The translations under genes and the position numbers were made by a program. The notes under the pieces were generated by a model, which searched no databases, had not been told where the DNA came from, and was given only the letters and a program-made list of their open reading frames with translations. Of a stretch of DNA of 64,000 nucleotides, positions 36,755 to 46,989 are shown piece by piece. Position 1 is the first letter of the stretch; every line of letters begins with the position of its first letter. The DNA comes from Cephalopachus bancanus (taxonomy: Eukaryota; Chordata; Mammalia; Primates; Tarsiidae). The stretch spans positions 310,001 to 374,000 of the forward strand of contig JAPVLO010000153.1 in NCBI GenBank assembly GCA_027257055.1, read 5' to 3'.

Positions 36755-37115
36755 ATAGACTTTACATATAGAGAAAAGCACAATTTAAAAAGAAATTAAA
36801 ATCAGGGAGTACAGGTGAGGATTTGTTATACAGGTATGGTTTATGAAGGCAAGGTTAGGGCTTATGATGAGCTCACCCTCCCACCTTTCCCTCTCCCCCC
36901 AGTAGTAAGCATGATACCCAATAGGTGATTTTGCATTCCTTATTCTCCCTCCCAACCCCATCTTTTAGCAGTGTCCAGTGTCTGTTGTTCCCATTCTTGT
37001 GCTCGTGTATGCCCAGTGTTTAGTGCCCACTTATGAGTGAGAACATGGTATTCAGTTTACTGTTTCTGTGATAATTTGCTTAGAATGATGGTCTCCAGCT
37101 GCAAAGCATAACTTT
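36755..37115 (-). mobile_element. L1 3' UTR fragment, minus strand
   Basis: GGGAGTACAGGTGAGGATTT, CCCAATAGGTGATTTTGCAT, GCAGTGTCCAGTGTCTGTTG, GCCCACTTATGAGTGAGAAC and GTGATAATTTGCTTAGAATG match the reverse complement of a primate L1 3' end. Confidence 0.83.
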
Positions 37116-37285
37116 ATCTTTCAATGACTTGATAAATTCACAATGTCACCAACACTCTGATCAAGATATAGCTTACTACCTTCTTTAATTTATGGTAACA
37201 TAAAGTCTAGAACCACAGGACACATCTGATAAAGAAGAAATGAAACCATATTCAGGGAAATACAGCTTTAAAATAGGCATTTAAT

Positions 37286-37393
37286 GCCAGGTTTGGTGGC
37301 TCACATGAGATGAGAGGATTGCTTAAGCCCAGGAGTTCAAGAACAGTCTGGGCAACATAGCAAGATTTCATCTCACAAAAAAATAAAAATAAA
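37286..37393 (+). mobile_element. Short Alu left-arm monomer
   Basis: GCCAGGTTTGGTGGCTCACA joins directly to TGAGATGAGAGGATTGCTTA and ends ACATAGCAAGATTTCATCTC with an A-rich tail. It is a left arm with about 25 bases lost. Flanks AAATAGGCATTTAAT and ATATAGGCATTTGAT form a decayed duplication. Confidence 0.85.
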
Positions 37394-37409
37394 ATATAGG
37401 CATTTGATA

Positions 37410-39410
37410 TGCCTTATACGGTCCTTTGGCCAAGAGGAAAGAGGAGACAAGCAAGCTATAATATGAGAAAGTACAATGTTGATTTTCTAAGCTAGCTCCT
37501 TGGTGTGATTTCATTCATGCTTTCTTCAAATTAGTAAGCTTCTACTCTGCATTAGACTTGTATATAAGACTCCTAGGTTCATATGAAGAGTTTTAAAAAG
37601 CATCAGATTTTTCCTACAATTTTACTTTTGCCCTTGATTTTATTATATTATTAATAACATGCTACAAAGCTCCAGGTTACAATTGTCTAATCAGTCTTTC
37701 TCATGAAAAGACCCATAACCCCACTTAAACTTTGCACAGTGCAGCTCTGTGTTTTCTACTCAGACAGTTCTCAACCATAATGTTATAATTATACCATTTT
37801 CTCAGTGGAATCACCCACATACTATAATTATAGTCAAAGCCAAAGCTATGTTTATAGTATACTAAAGCAGATGGAATTGTTTCATATTAAGTGATTTATT
37901 TACCTCCTCTGTTGGTAACAGAAATGCACGGTAATGGAAGAGTCATTGTCTTCATATGCTTCTCTGAACAACAATTTCAGATATCAATAAGCCAAAAAAT
38001 GAAATAAAACCTCAAAATTCCAAACCCTAATATGAGAAAGTACCAAGATCATTCTCAATCTGGTCTCGCCAATCTAGGGTGAATGAGGGAATGGAGGTTG
38101 GCATGCTGGTGGCAACTGACATTTCAGGGATACCCTCACCCGGTTTGCCTTGCTGCAGAGACCTCAGGTCAGTTTGCAGGATTGACAGCAGGGTGATATT
38201 TTCTATCTAAGCTCAAAACCTACAGGATCATCACTTAACCAGCACAAAGGAAGTCTACTCTACAGAGCCATCCATTCTCTTGAGACATATTTTATTTATA
38301 TTCACTATGGGCCTGGCATTGTTCTAGGTGCCAAGTACACAGCCACAAACAAGGCAGAAATTTCTGACTCATGGAACTTAAACCTAGTATATATATATAT
38401 ATTTACCTATATCTTGCTTAAATGGAAAGATAGCTTTTATTTGGGGTGATATAGACTCATTCATATTAGCTTGCATATCAAAATCTCACCCAGTCAGCCA
38501 TCTACTGAAATGCACTATTTTCTTGATATGTGGGCCTAGACCTTATCTGGCAAAGAGGAATAAAGCATGAATGGAACATGCTGGGATTCAGTTTTGCTGG
38601 GTTAATTCATAATAGCTATGAGATCATCTTCCAGCTCTATGATAGTAATAGGAGCAAAGATAGACAATTCATTTCCAGTATGCATCTCCCTTGCTTTCCC
38701 AAAGCCTCTGGTCTAAAAGGAGCAGTAAAATCTTAACATTCTTCAACTAGTCTTGCCCCATGGAACCTCAAGCACAGAAGGAACAGAAGATAACATTGTG
38801 GGAAACCATAAAGTATGATTTGGTAGAAGGTGCGCAGTGTCCAGGCACGTGTCTACAGGCTGTATTTTAGGAATTATTTTTAAGAGTATATATATATTTA
38901 AGCTTTTCAGAGTAGGCCAAGCAGTGAACCAATTTTGGTAGCTTATGTCAACAAGCAGATGCATGTAGTGCAAATGATCACTCTACTTGGATCTGAGACA
39001 TCCAAGAGCTAAGCCTGGGGCTCGAGGAAATCTGTTAACAATACAAAGCGAACTGAATCATCTTTGAAATGAAATTATTTTTTAGTTGTTATTTGGATTT
39101 CATCTTGTTTATGTGAACTTGAATGCTACCTGTAGTGCTCTCAGCCTCTAAGACTGACGTGGAAAGGTGGGACAGGGGTGAGTAGAGAGAAAAATGGCAG
39201 AATGGCATGGACAAGGGTGGGATGGCTATATCTCAGCTGTTCTCTGTGGACCTGTAAACACAAGCTTGAAAGCTACAGACTCAAGGGCAAATAGTCAGAG
39301 GCAGAAACAAAGAAAAGTCTACATTTAGAAAACTGCAACTAACTGGTTCTTTCCTCTCTTTTTAGTTTGTGATTAAATTAAAAGCATAGTATTGGTTATC
39401 TTTCTTTTTC
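37410..39410. other. Intronic stretch, mostly unique
   Basis: An L2-like segment lies near 38290-38385 (GGGCCTGGCATTGTTCTAGG, then CAGAAATTTCTGACTCATGG). (TA)n runs lie at about 38388-38402 and 38887-38898. Nothing else recognised. Confidence 0.4.
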
Positions 39411-39411
39411 T

Positions 39412-39468
<57 letters not shown>
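39412..39468 (+). repeat. (GT)n microsatellite
   Basis: About 28 uninterrupted GT units. The length and purity suggest a polymorphic locus. It can form left-handed DNA, but no function is implied. Confidence 0.97.
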
Positions 39469-39469
39469 T

Positions 39470-40250
39470 TTGTTTGCTTCAGAAGTGGTGAAAGGCTGAT
39501 CCAAGGGAGCAGAATATCAAGGTTTCATGGTCATAGAGTCTTAGAATCACTCTTGGGACAAGTCATGTTAGCTATTATGTGATTTAATTCCAAGAAATAA
39601 CTTACACCAACAGAGCCTGTGTGCCAGATAATAGCAGCCATGAGATTTTCAGCGCAAGTTGAGCTCAAGTGGACCTAGAGTCATCCTTGTAAATTCTAGC
39701 TAAGTTATTTATTTTTTCTTGTAACTAGAAAACAGGGATGCCTTTCAACATCAACCCTTCAGGACCATGCACTTTAGCACAACTCATTCAATATACAGTT
39801 AGCTGAAATTCAAGCATTTTCTGGTTTTCCCATAGCAGTTCTCTAAATGAATGCTTTCCTATCAGGGCTTTTCCTATTTTTCCAAGATGGAATTCTGGTA
39901 ACTAGTAAGGATAATTTTGTAGGTTCACTTAGACTGTGAATTGTATTTAGTTGGGGGAAATGAGGGTTCAGATCTGTTCATAAGGGATTACTCTATTTTT
40001 ATTTGGAATTTGAAAATAAACACAAAAATAGGGAGTATAGTTTAATAAACCCCTCTATGTGCATCACGATTGTTCACACAATTGTTAATCATAGTATGTT
40101 CATCACAATATGTTCAACAATTATCAACATTTTATCTACCTTGTTTTGTGTACTTTCCCTACCTTAAAAAAAATCATATGCTTTCACCCATAGCTATCTA
40201 GTTCTGTATCTCTAAAAGGTAAGAGCTCTCTTTTTAAAAATATAATACTA
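39470..40250. other. Intronic stretch, nothing recognised
   Basis: No gene, RNA or repeat family recognised. Confidence 0.4.
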
Positions 40251-40251
40251 A

Positions 40252-40527
40252 GCCGGGCTCGGTGGCTCAGCCTGTAATCCCGCACCTTTGGGAGGCTGAG
40301 GTGAGTGGACTGCCTGAGCCTGCGGGTTCGAGACCCGCCTGGGCAGCGAGACCTCATCTCTACAGTAAATCAAAAAATCAGCCGGGCGTGGTAGCGCATG
40401 CCTGTAATTCCAGCTACTTGGAAGGCTGAGGCGGAAGGATCGCTGGAGCCCAGCAGGTCGAGGTTGCGGTGGCCGGAAGCGGCCACTGCACTCCAGTCTG
40501 GGCGACAGAGTGAGACTCCAACTCAAA

Positions 40528-40547
<20 letters not shown>
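40252..40547 (+). mobile_element. Alu SINE, full length, young form
   Basis: GCCGGGCTCGGTGGCTCAGCC to a 21-bp A tail. It has CTGGGCAGCGAGACC (young-form deletion), CGGGTTCGAGACCCGCC in the B-box region and the GC-rich right arm. It keeps many CpG sites, so it is one of the youngest copies. The tail runs on into (TA)n to about 40577, and the duplication TATAATACTAA lies on both sides. Confidence 0.96.
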
Positions 40548-40561
<14 letters not shown>

Positions 40562-40584
40562 TTATATATATATATAATACTAAC

Positions 40585-41045
40585 ATCACACTAACAAATT
40601 AGTAATGATTCCTGAATATCATATAAGATCCAATCTGTGGTCAAATAAACATCTTTTGACAGTTCTTGTGTTTGAATTAGGATATCAACAAGGTCCACAC
40701 AATGTCTCTTAAGTCTATTTAAATCTATTCTATTCTCTCTCTTTTCTTTTTATTATATCATTCTGTTGTTGAAGGAACCAGATAAATTCTTTTAGTGTAC
40801 TGCATTCTTAAAGAGTCATTTAATACATTCCTCTAGTCTTGTTATTTTCTATAAACTGTCAGTTAGACCTAGAAGCTTACTGGATTCCATTCAAGTCTCA
40901 TGGAAAGAATTCATCACAGCTGGTGCTATGAACTTCTATATCAGGAGACATTAAAAATCATGTGATAAAACTGATTTGGGCTCAAGGTGTTGTCAGCCTG
41001 ATTCACCCAGAATAAAGTATACCTAAATATTTTATCACTCACTAA
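40585..41045. other. Intronic stretch, nothing recognised
   Basis: AT-rich single-copy sequence with no recognisable feature. Confidence 0.4.
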
Positions 41046-41049
41046 TCAT

Positions 41050-41298
41050 CTTGCCTAAATCCATTGTGTCATCAGAGGTTGGAGTGATGCATCTATAAAC
41101 CAAAGAACACCAAAGGTAGCCAGCAGTCACCAGAACCTAGAAGAGAGACTCCCTCAGAGCCTCCAGAAGGAATCAGCCCTTATGACACCTGGATTTTGGA
41201 CTTCTGGTCCAGCACTATGACAGAATAAATTTCTGTTATTAAGCCACCAAGTTTGTGGCACTTTGTTACAGCAGCTCCGGGAAACAAAATACAATATG
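41050..41298 (+). mobile_element. MLT1-type MaLR LTR, 3' part
   Basis: GGTTGGAGTGATGCATCTAT, CCTCAGAGCCTCCAGAAGGA, GGACTTCTGGTCCAGCACTA, GAATAAATTTCTGTTATTAAG and CAGCAGCTCCGGGAAAC are the 3' half of an MLT1 LTR, with its AATAAA signal. Confidence 0.85.
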
Positions 41299-41299
41299 A

Positions 41300-42200
41300 C
41301 TGAGCTCCATCAATGGAAATAAAGTTAGTACATCTGAGGTAGAGTTCTGGCATTAGTATTTGTAGAAAACACTTATCCATAGAGGACTCTGATAGGCAAA
41401 CTCAACAAGAACCACTACTGGAATCTTGAAAGCTTAAGGGTTGGTTGCCTGTCTATACTTAGAACTCACTAGAATTTTAGGCTCTTGCTGTGGCCCTAAA
41501 CTGACCAACAAAGTCCCTGACCTTTATCTGCAGGTTTCTTTCTCTTTTTTTGTTTTTTAGAAAAAGTAGTCCCAAATAAAATAATTTTGTGTCATCCCCT
41601 GTGGGGTACATAAGAACTAGTTATTTACTATAGGTAGTGGTGATAATCAAGGTTATGTAAGTAGAAGAAGGTAATTATGGATTCGAGGGGGAGAGAAAGA
41701 AATCAGCATTTGTGAAATTAATCATACAGTTCTTACTTGAAGAGAAGTCTCATTTTGTAGCCTGAACAATGTCAAGCCTTTTTCTTTTAGTAGTTTGGAC
41801 AATCTTGATCTCCTATGACTTCTCATCTTTCTAATCTACTTTTGATCTTTCCAGATTCAGTTTTCCTCTTTCCATAAGCTGCTAGAAAAGATTGCTTTCA
41901 CTCTCAGATTCTGTTCATCTGAAGACAATGGATTTCTTTTCCTAACTGTTCTTGTTTTAGCAGCCTAGCCTCCTTTGATATTTTTTTGATGTACTTATCC
42001 CCTCTTAGTCTTTTGGTTTCTCCAAGAGGAGCCAAGGATGTCTCTCTAGTCCTGTCAAAAGTTAATGACAAATAAATAGGGCACCTGCTCTTATAAATAC
42101 TTCAGCAAGCAGAGGTTTGCAGGGTAGGAAAAAATTGTTATGTGTTACTCAGGTTTTCTGATTTGACAGCTTCTTACACTGAGGCTGACTATACCCTAGA
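41300..42200. other. Intronic stretch, nothing recognised
   Basis: Single-copy by eye, with no gene or RNA signature. Confidence 0.4.
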
Positions 42201-42203
42201 AGG

Positions 42204-42206
42204 CAT

Positions 42207-42237
<31 letters not shown>

Positions 42238-42510
42238 TTTGAGTCAGGGTCTCATACTGTTGATCAGTCTGGAGTGCAGTGGCATGATCACAGTTAACCA
42301 GTCTCAACCTCCTAGGCTCAGGCGATCCTTCTGCCTCAGTCCCCTAAGTAGCTGGGACTACAGGTACATATCACCATGACCAGCTAATTTTGTAGGCTTT
42401 TTGTCTCACTGTGTTAACTAGGCTGGTCTCAAACTCCTGGGCTCATACAATCCGGTTGCCCTGGCCTCCCAAAGTGCTGGGATTAGAGGTGTGAGCTACC
42501 ACACCGGCCT
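42204..42510 (-). mobile_element. Old AluJ-like SINE with (ATTT)n tail
   Basis: Antisense Alu whose tail has become about nine ATTT units (42204-42240). It has TAGCTGGGACTACAGGTAC and GGCCTCCCAAAGTGCTGGG, the standard primate AluJ text rather than the local variant, so it predates the lineage-specific family. Confidence 0.92.
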
Positions 42511-42514
42511 TCTA

Positions 42515-43260
42515 GGAGGTTGTTTACTTATGATATAAACAAGTCTACATTCAGTTAAAAACTAAGTTTTTGAAAAGGTACCAAAAATATATTTCACTTA
42601 ATTCAAAATTGTTGTCACAGCTGGCCTTTTAACCTGGAATGTAGGGAATGACAGAGGTTAGAGATAGTGAAGGAAGAAGAGATAGTGTGATAAATATTCC
42701 TTCCTCTTATACACTGCAAAGCTCCTGATCTAACTCTCCCAGCCAGTCATAATTCACTTGTAGCATGAGTCAAATAGGTTGCCCTAGGCTAGCCTGGGTG
42801 CCTCAACTTTAGTTAATACATTGATCAGTTAATGTATTATTTATTGCTGCTGTTGATTCACAAAGCCTCCTTATATCTGAACTTCTAAAGCAAAACCAAA
42901 TTTTAAGTTAGAGACTTTAGAGGCTTATAAATGTAAACATATAAAAGAACCCTACCCATACAATAGTACATTATTTTTGACAAATGACTCATCCAGCCAG
43001 TAAATGTTCTAACAGCTCAAAGAAAAAAGTTTTAAACTGAGTTTAGTCTAGTAAGGGGTGAAGTTTGGAAAAGTAGTGAAAATAATGGCATAGTTTTTAG
43101 CTATCTGCCATCTGTACAGCCTCATCTTTTTTAAACCTAAGAACAGTCTACCAAGAAAGAGAACAACATTCTACCAGGTACCAAGCACTGTAAACATTTT
43201 ATCTCATCTTTCCTAAGGCAACCCTGAAGGCAGACGTTGAAGCATTTAAACCAGGCCCTA
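42515..43260. other. Intronic stretch, nothing recognised
   Basis: No gene, RNA or repeat family recognised. Confidence 0.4.
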
Positions 43261-43266
43261 GGCTGC

Positions 43267-43270
<4 letters not shown>

Positions 43271-43318
<48 letters not shown>

Positions 43319-43575
43319 GAGTCTCACTCTGTCGCCTAGGCTCATAGCCACCGCGGCCCCAATCTGCTGGACTTAGGCGATCCTTCCGCCTCAGCCTTTC
43401 AAGTAGCTGGTACTATAGGCATCACCACGCCTGGCTAATTTTTTGATTTATCATAGAGACAAGGTTGTAGAGACAGCCAAGTTGTCCAGACTGGTCTTGA
43501 ACTCCTGGGATCAGGCAATCCTCACACCTCTGCCTCTCAAAATGCTGGGATTACAGGTGTAAGCCCCTGCGCCCA
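43271..43575 (-). mobile_element. Alu SINE whose tail became a (GT)n microsatellite
   Basis: The plus strand begins with about 23 GT units (43271-43316), then TTAGAGTCTCACTCTGTCGC and the rest of an antisense Alu to GCCCCTGCGCCCA. The duplication GCTGCCTCT at 43262-43270 and 43576-43584 shows that the GT tract occupies the position of the A tail. Part of the right arm is missing. Confidence 0.92.
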
Positions 43576-43584
43576 GCTGCCTCT

Positions 43585-43970
43585 TCTTCCTGCACCGCTT
43601 TGTTTGGGTGCCTGCCTTTCATGGACCTGGGCTTCTAAGAGCTCTGCCTCTCTAGAGGCTAGCAAACCTCTCAACCCTCCCTGCTTCTTTACCTATAAAG
43701 GGACAACCTAATCTATCTATTGCCAGAATAAGATGCTAACAACAGAACATTGCATTTTGTTGTAGAAATAAATGTCAATTAAAAGATATATTTGTGACAT
43801 TAAAAATTTATTTTACAAATAATTTTTTTTCAAACCAGGCTGTATAGGCATCTTCTGGGGTTTGTGAGAGTTTTATTTCCTTGAAAAAATAAATACTACT
43901 CAAATATGAAATATAGTACACTAGATGCAGGATTTTCTTATCCTCCCGAAAATATAAATGAACTTAAAAA
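43585..43970. other. Intronic stretch, nothing recognised
   Basis: Unique AT-rich spacer between Alu copies. Confidence 0.4.
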
Positions 43971-43974
43971 AGAC

Positions 43975-44165
43975 TGTCTCAGCCTTCCAAGTACCTGGAA
44001 CTACAGGTGTGCACTACCACACCTGGCTAATTTTTAACTTTTATTGTAGAAATAAGGTCTTGCCAAGTTGCCCAGACTGTTCTCAAACCCATGGGCTCAG
44101 GCAATCCCCTCACCTCGGCTTCCCAAAGTGCTGGGATTACAGGCTTGAGCCACCACACCCGACTA
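43975..44165 (-). mobile_element. Alu SINE, 3'-truncated
   Basis: Antisense Alu that starts at CTGTCTCAGCCTTCCAAGTA with no poly(T) run and continues through the full left arm to CCACACCCGACT. The right-arm end and tail are missing. Confidence 0.85.
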
Positions 44166-44204
44166 GGAACTTTTCTATATACCCATCTGCTCATAACATC
44201 TGCT

Positions 44205-44605
44205 GATAGATGTTATCTCCATTCCTAGATGGATAAATTGAAGCTTGTGGTATATTAGCAATATGCTTGATATATACATATGAGGCAACTCATGGTCTCC
44301 AGCCCTCAAAACCTCACAGCCCTCATCACACAGCCTGCAGGACCAACTAAAACCAGCAACAGAATCTGCCATGTTCTCACTCATAAGTGAGATCTGAACA
44401 TTAATCACAAAAGCACAAGGGAGGGATTGGCAGTCAATGGATACTACCAGGGGAGGGGGTGGGGCATGTAACAACACAAAGGGTACCTGATCCTAAACCA
44501 GGGGAAGCGAGGACCAGTTAGAGGCCCAAACTTCACCTGCATATACTTTACTTATGTACCTAATCCTGACTTGCACCCCACATCTTTATAATAAAATAAA
44601 GTTAC
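44205..44605 (+). mobile_element. L1 3' end, plus strand
   Basis: CCTAGATGGATAAATTGAAG, CATGTTCTCACTCATAAGTG, GAGGGGGTGGGGCATGTAAC, CTTATGTACCTAATCCTGAC and CACCCCACATCTTTATAATA form the end of an L1. It is the sense counterpart of the younger L1 family at 5681 and 27812. No ORF is intact. Confidence 0.85.
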
Positions 44606-44660
44606 AAAAAAACACAGAATTTGCTACAATCACTATTGTCCAATAAGGACAAACACCTCT

Positions 44661-44950
44661 ATCCAGATGCAGTGGCTCATGCCTGTAATCCCAGTACTTT
44701 GGAACATGGAGGCGAGAGGATTGCCTCCCCAGGAATTCGAGACCAACCTGGACAACTTGGCAAGACCTCGTCTCTACAAAAAATCGAAAAATTTGCTGGG
44801 TGTGGTGGTGTGTACCTATAGTTCCAGCTACTTGGAAGACTGAGGCAGAAGGATTGCCCAAGATCAAGGCTACAGTGGTTGTGACCATGCCACTACACAC
44901 CAGCCTGGGCGACAGAGTGAGACTCCAACTCAAACAAACAAACAAACAAG
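44661..44950 (+). mobile_element. Alu SINE, older form
   Basis: Full-length dimer from ATGCAGTGGCTCATGCCTG to (AAAC)n. It retains ACAACTTGGCAAGACC, so it belongs to the older form. A short deletion affects the right arm after GGATTGCCC. Confidence 0.93.
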
Positions 44951-44954
44951 AACC

Positions 44955-46105
44955 AGTGTCTCCAAGACTTTTGTAGGACCTTCTTGGTTGCTTTTCCCAC
45001 AGGAGGTAGAAAACTGGCAGGAGAGGAAATGCATCTACTACTTAGATTTGAGGAAAGAGATATGCTACTTATTCATGTTAGTCTTAGTCTTAGAGTCAAA
45101 CTCAAGCAGCATAAAATCTTTGCTAACATTTCTCCCTCCACTTCCCTTCTTCATTTGCTGTCAGGCAATTCCTGTTTTGTTTTGCTTTTTTTTTTAAAAA
45201 AAACTGTTAAATGAATATTATACTGAGTTCTAGGAATTACCTTTTTTTTCTATTTTGTGCAAGGGTCCAGCTAAATCAAGAAGAGGGGAGAAGAGCACAG
45301 AGAGACGAAGAAGACACTCCTTGTCCTCAGAAAACCTGTAATCTACAAAGGAAGATACCATGTATACACAAGTCACTGCAGTTCAATGCAAAGGATGCAC
45401 AACTTCAGATGTTTCTGGAATTCACAGAAGGAAAACCTTCTGTCACAGTAAGGATGACATCAGGTGTTTCTTCATTTCTCTGAGGACAACCTTGACTGAG
45501 CTTCACAGTAGCAGGTGCACAGAACTATGTGCTGACAACATAACACAGAAAGACTCACAACAAATACTTGCTTTCACAATAATTCAGATTTGGGGTTTTA
45601 ATATTCTATTTATTAAGGAACATTAGTAGAGAAAAAAGAAAAATTAAAGGCTGCTTTTCCAGGACACATGAAAAATCAAAAGATAACTTGAAGCAGTAAA
45701 GACACGAATGACACTTGAGAATACATCAGACTCATGAATGGCCTCTGAAACTACATCTATTATGACACTAGAAAGTTTCAGTCTATGAGTCTTTTAAAGT
45801 ACACAATTTCCAAAAGGGAAAGGCTTTGTCTTTATTCTTCCACATGAATTCACGGCAGCAGTCAGTTTATAGAAGATTTACAAAGTCAAGTTTGCCCTCA
45901 AACTGAAGCTGCATGTTGCACTGATCCTTTATGAAATAAGTAATAATATACTATTAATGACATGTCTCAGACAGTCCATCTGTAAATTTTGAACATTATA
46001 TCTATTTGTAAGCATTTACACATGCTCAGTCTTCATTGGATGGAGTGCTTTAATAATAATGAATGTATATGTCTACACTGATAACCTGACACAGTTAATC
46101 TTTAC
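44955..46105. other. Intronic stretch, nothing firmly recognised
   Basis: Overlapping ~90-residue open frames at 45211-45626 show no recognisable domain and have no splice or conservation support. Confidence 0.4.
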
Positions 46106-46112
46106 AAGTATA

Positions 46113-46160
46113 CAGTCATGTGCCATATACTGACACTTTGGTCAATGATGGACCAGCTCT
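46113..46160 (+). mobile_element. MER2-like left-end fragment
   Basis: CAGTCATGTGCCATATACTG then ACACTTTGGTCAATGATGGA matches the terminal inverted repeat and first bases of MER2, a Tigger-derived element. It is followed by about 200 bases of other sequence before a second MER2 left end. Confidence 0.7.
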
Positions 46161-46363
46161 TCAAACATAGCCATAATGATTTTATTTGTCATTAGAAATA
46201 AGTAATTTTCTTTGTCTTTGTTACAAAAGCAAACATGTTCACTGTAACAGTTTAATGTTTATGAATGCAAGTACAAACATACAAGTCACAAAATGCATAT
46301 GCCAATGTTGCAAAAAGAAATATAGTGCAGGTCATGTATGTAATTTTAAATTGTCAACTCTAG

Positions 46364-46988
46364 TTATCCATCACACAATAACGTTTTGCTCAACAATGAA
46401 CTGCTTATATAAGCTGGGCTCAGTGGCTCAGCCTGTAACCCCGGGCTTTGGGAGGCTGAGGTGAGTGGATTGCCTGAGCCCGCGGGTTCAAGACCCACCT
46501 AGGCAACTTGGTGAGACCTCATCTCTACAATAAATAAAAAAATCAGCCAGGCATGGTAGCACATGCCTGTAATTCCAGCTACTTGGAAGGCTGAGGCAGA
46601 AGGATCGCCAGAGCCCAGCAGGTCAAGGCTGAAGTGGCCAGTTGTGGTCACTGCACTCCAGTGTGGGCGACAGAGTGAGACTCGAACTCAAACAAACAAA
46701 AAAAAAGAATTGCTTATATTATGGTTGTCCCATAAGATTAAACTATCATATTTTTACTGAAGATTTTCTATGTTTAGATATACAAATACCACTGTGTTAC
46801 AATTGCCACAGTATTCAGTACAGTAACCTGCAAGACAGGAGTAATAGGTTATACCATATAGCCTAGGTGTGTAGTAGGCTATACCATCTAGGTTTGTGTA
46901 AGGACATTCTATGATATTGGACAATGAAAAAATTGCCTAATGATGCATTTCTCAGGACAGTATCCCCACTGTTAACCCATGCATGATG
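46364..46988 (+). mobile_element. MER2-like Tigger element split by an Alu
   Basis: CATCACACAATAACGTTTTG, then after the Alu GTTGTCCCATAAGATTAAAC, AATACCACTGTGTTACAATT, GCCTAGGTGTGTAGTAGGCT and GATGCATTTCTCAGGACAGT ending at an inverted end. It is a non-coding derivative of a pogo-type transposon. Confidence 0.83.
46411..46706 (+). mobile_element. Alu SINE inserted in MER2, older form
   Basis: From AAGCTGGGCTCAGTGGCTCAG to AACTC(AAAC)n. It retains GGCAACTTGGTGAGACC. The duplication AACTGCTTATAT / AATTGCTTATAT flanks it and the MER2 sequence resumes after it. Confidence 0.95.
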
Positions 46989-46989
46989 T

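Noticed and set aside
38388..38402. (TA)n run considered as a promoter TATA box
   Set aside because: No initiator, transcript or nearby exon; it is a simple repeat.
39412..39468. GT tract considered as part of a CRISPR-like or regular array
   Set aside because: Pure dinucleotide microsatellite; no spaced repeats exist anywhere in the window.
40248..40589. 113-residue minus-strand open frame
   Set aside because: Antisense translation of a young Alu with a (TA)n flank.
44586..44945. 119-residue minus-strand open frame
   Set aside because: Antisense translation of an Alu copy.
45211..45626. Two overlapping ~90-residue open frames
   Set aside because: No domain, no splice or promoter context, and nothing that I recognise; chance frames in intronic DNA.
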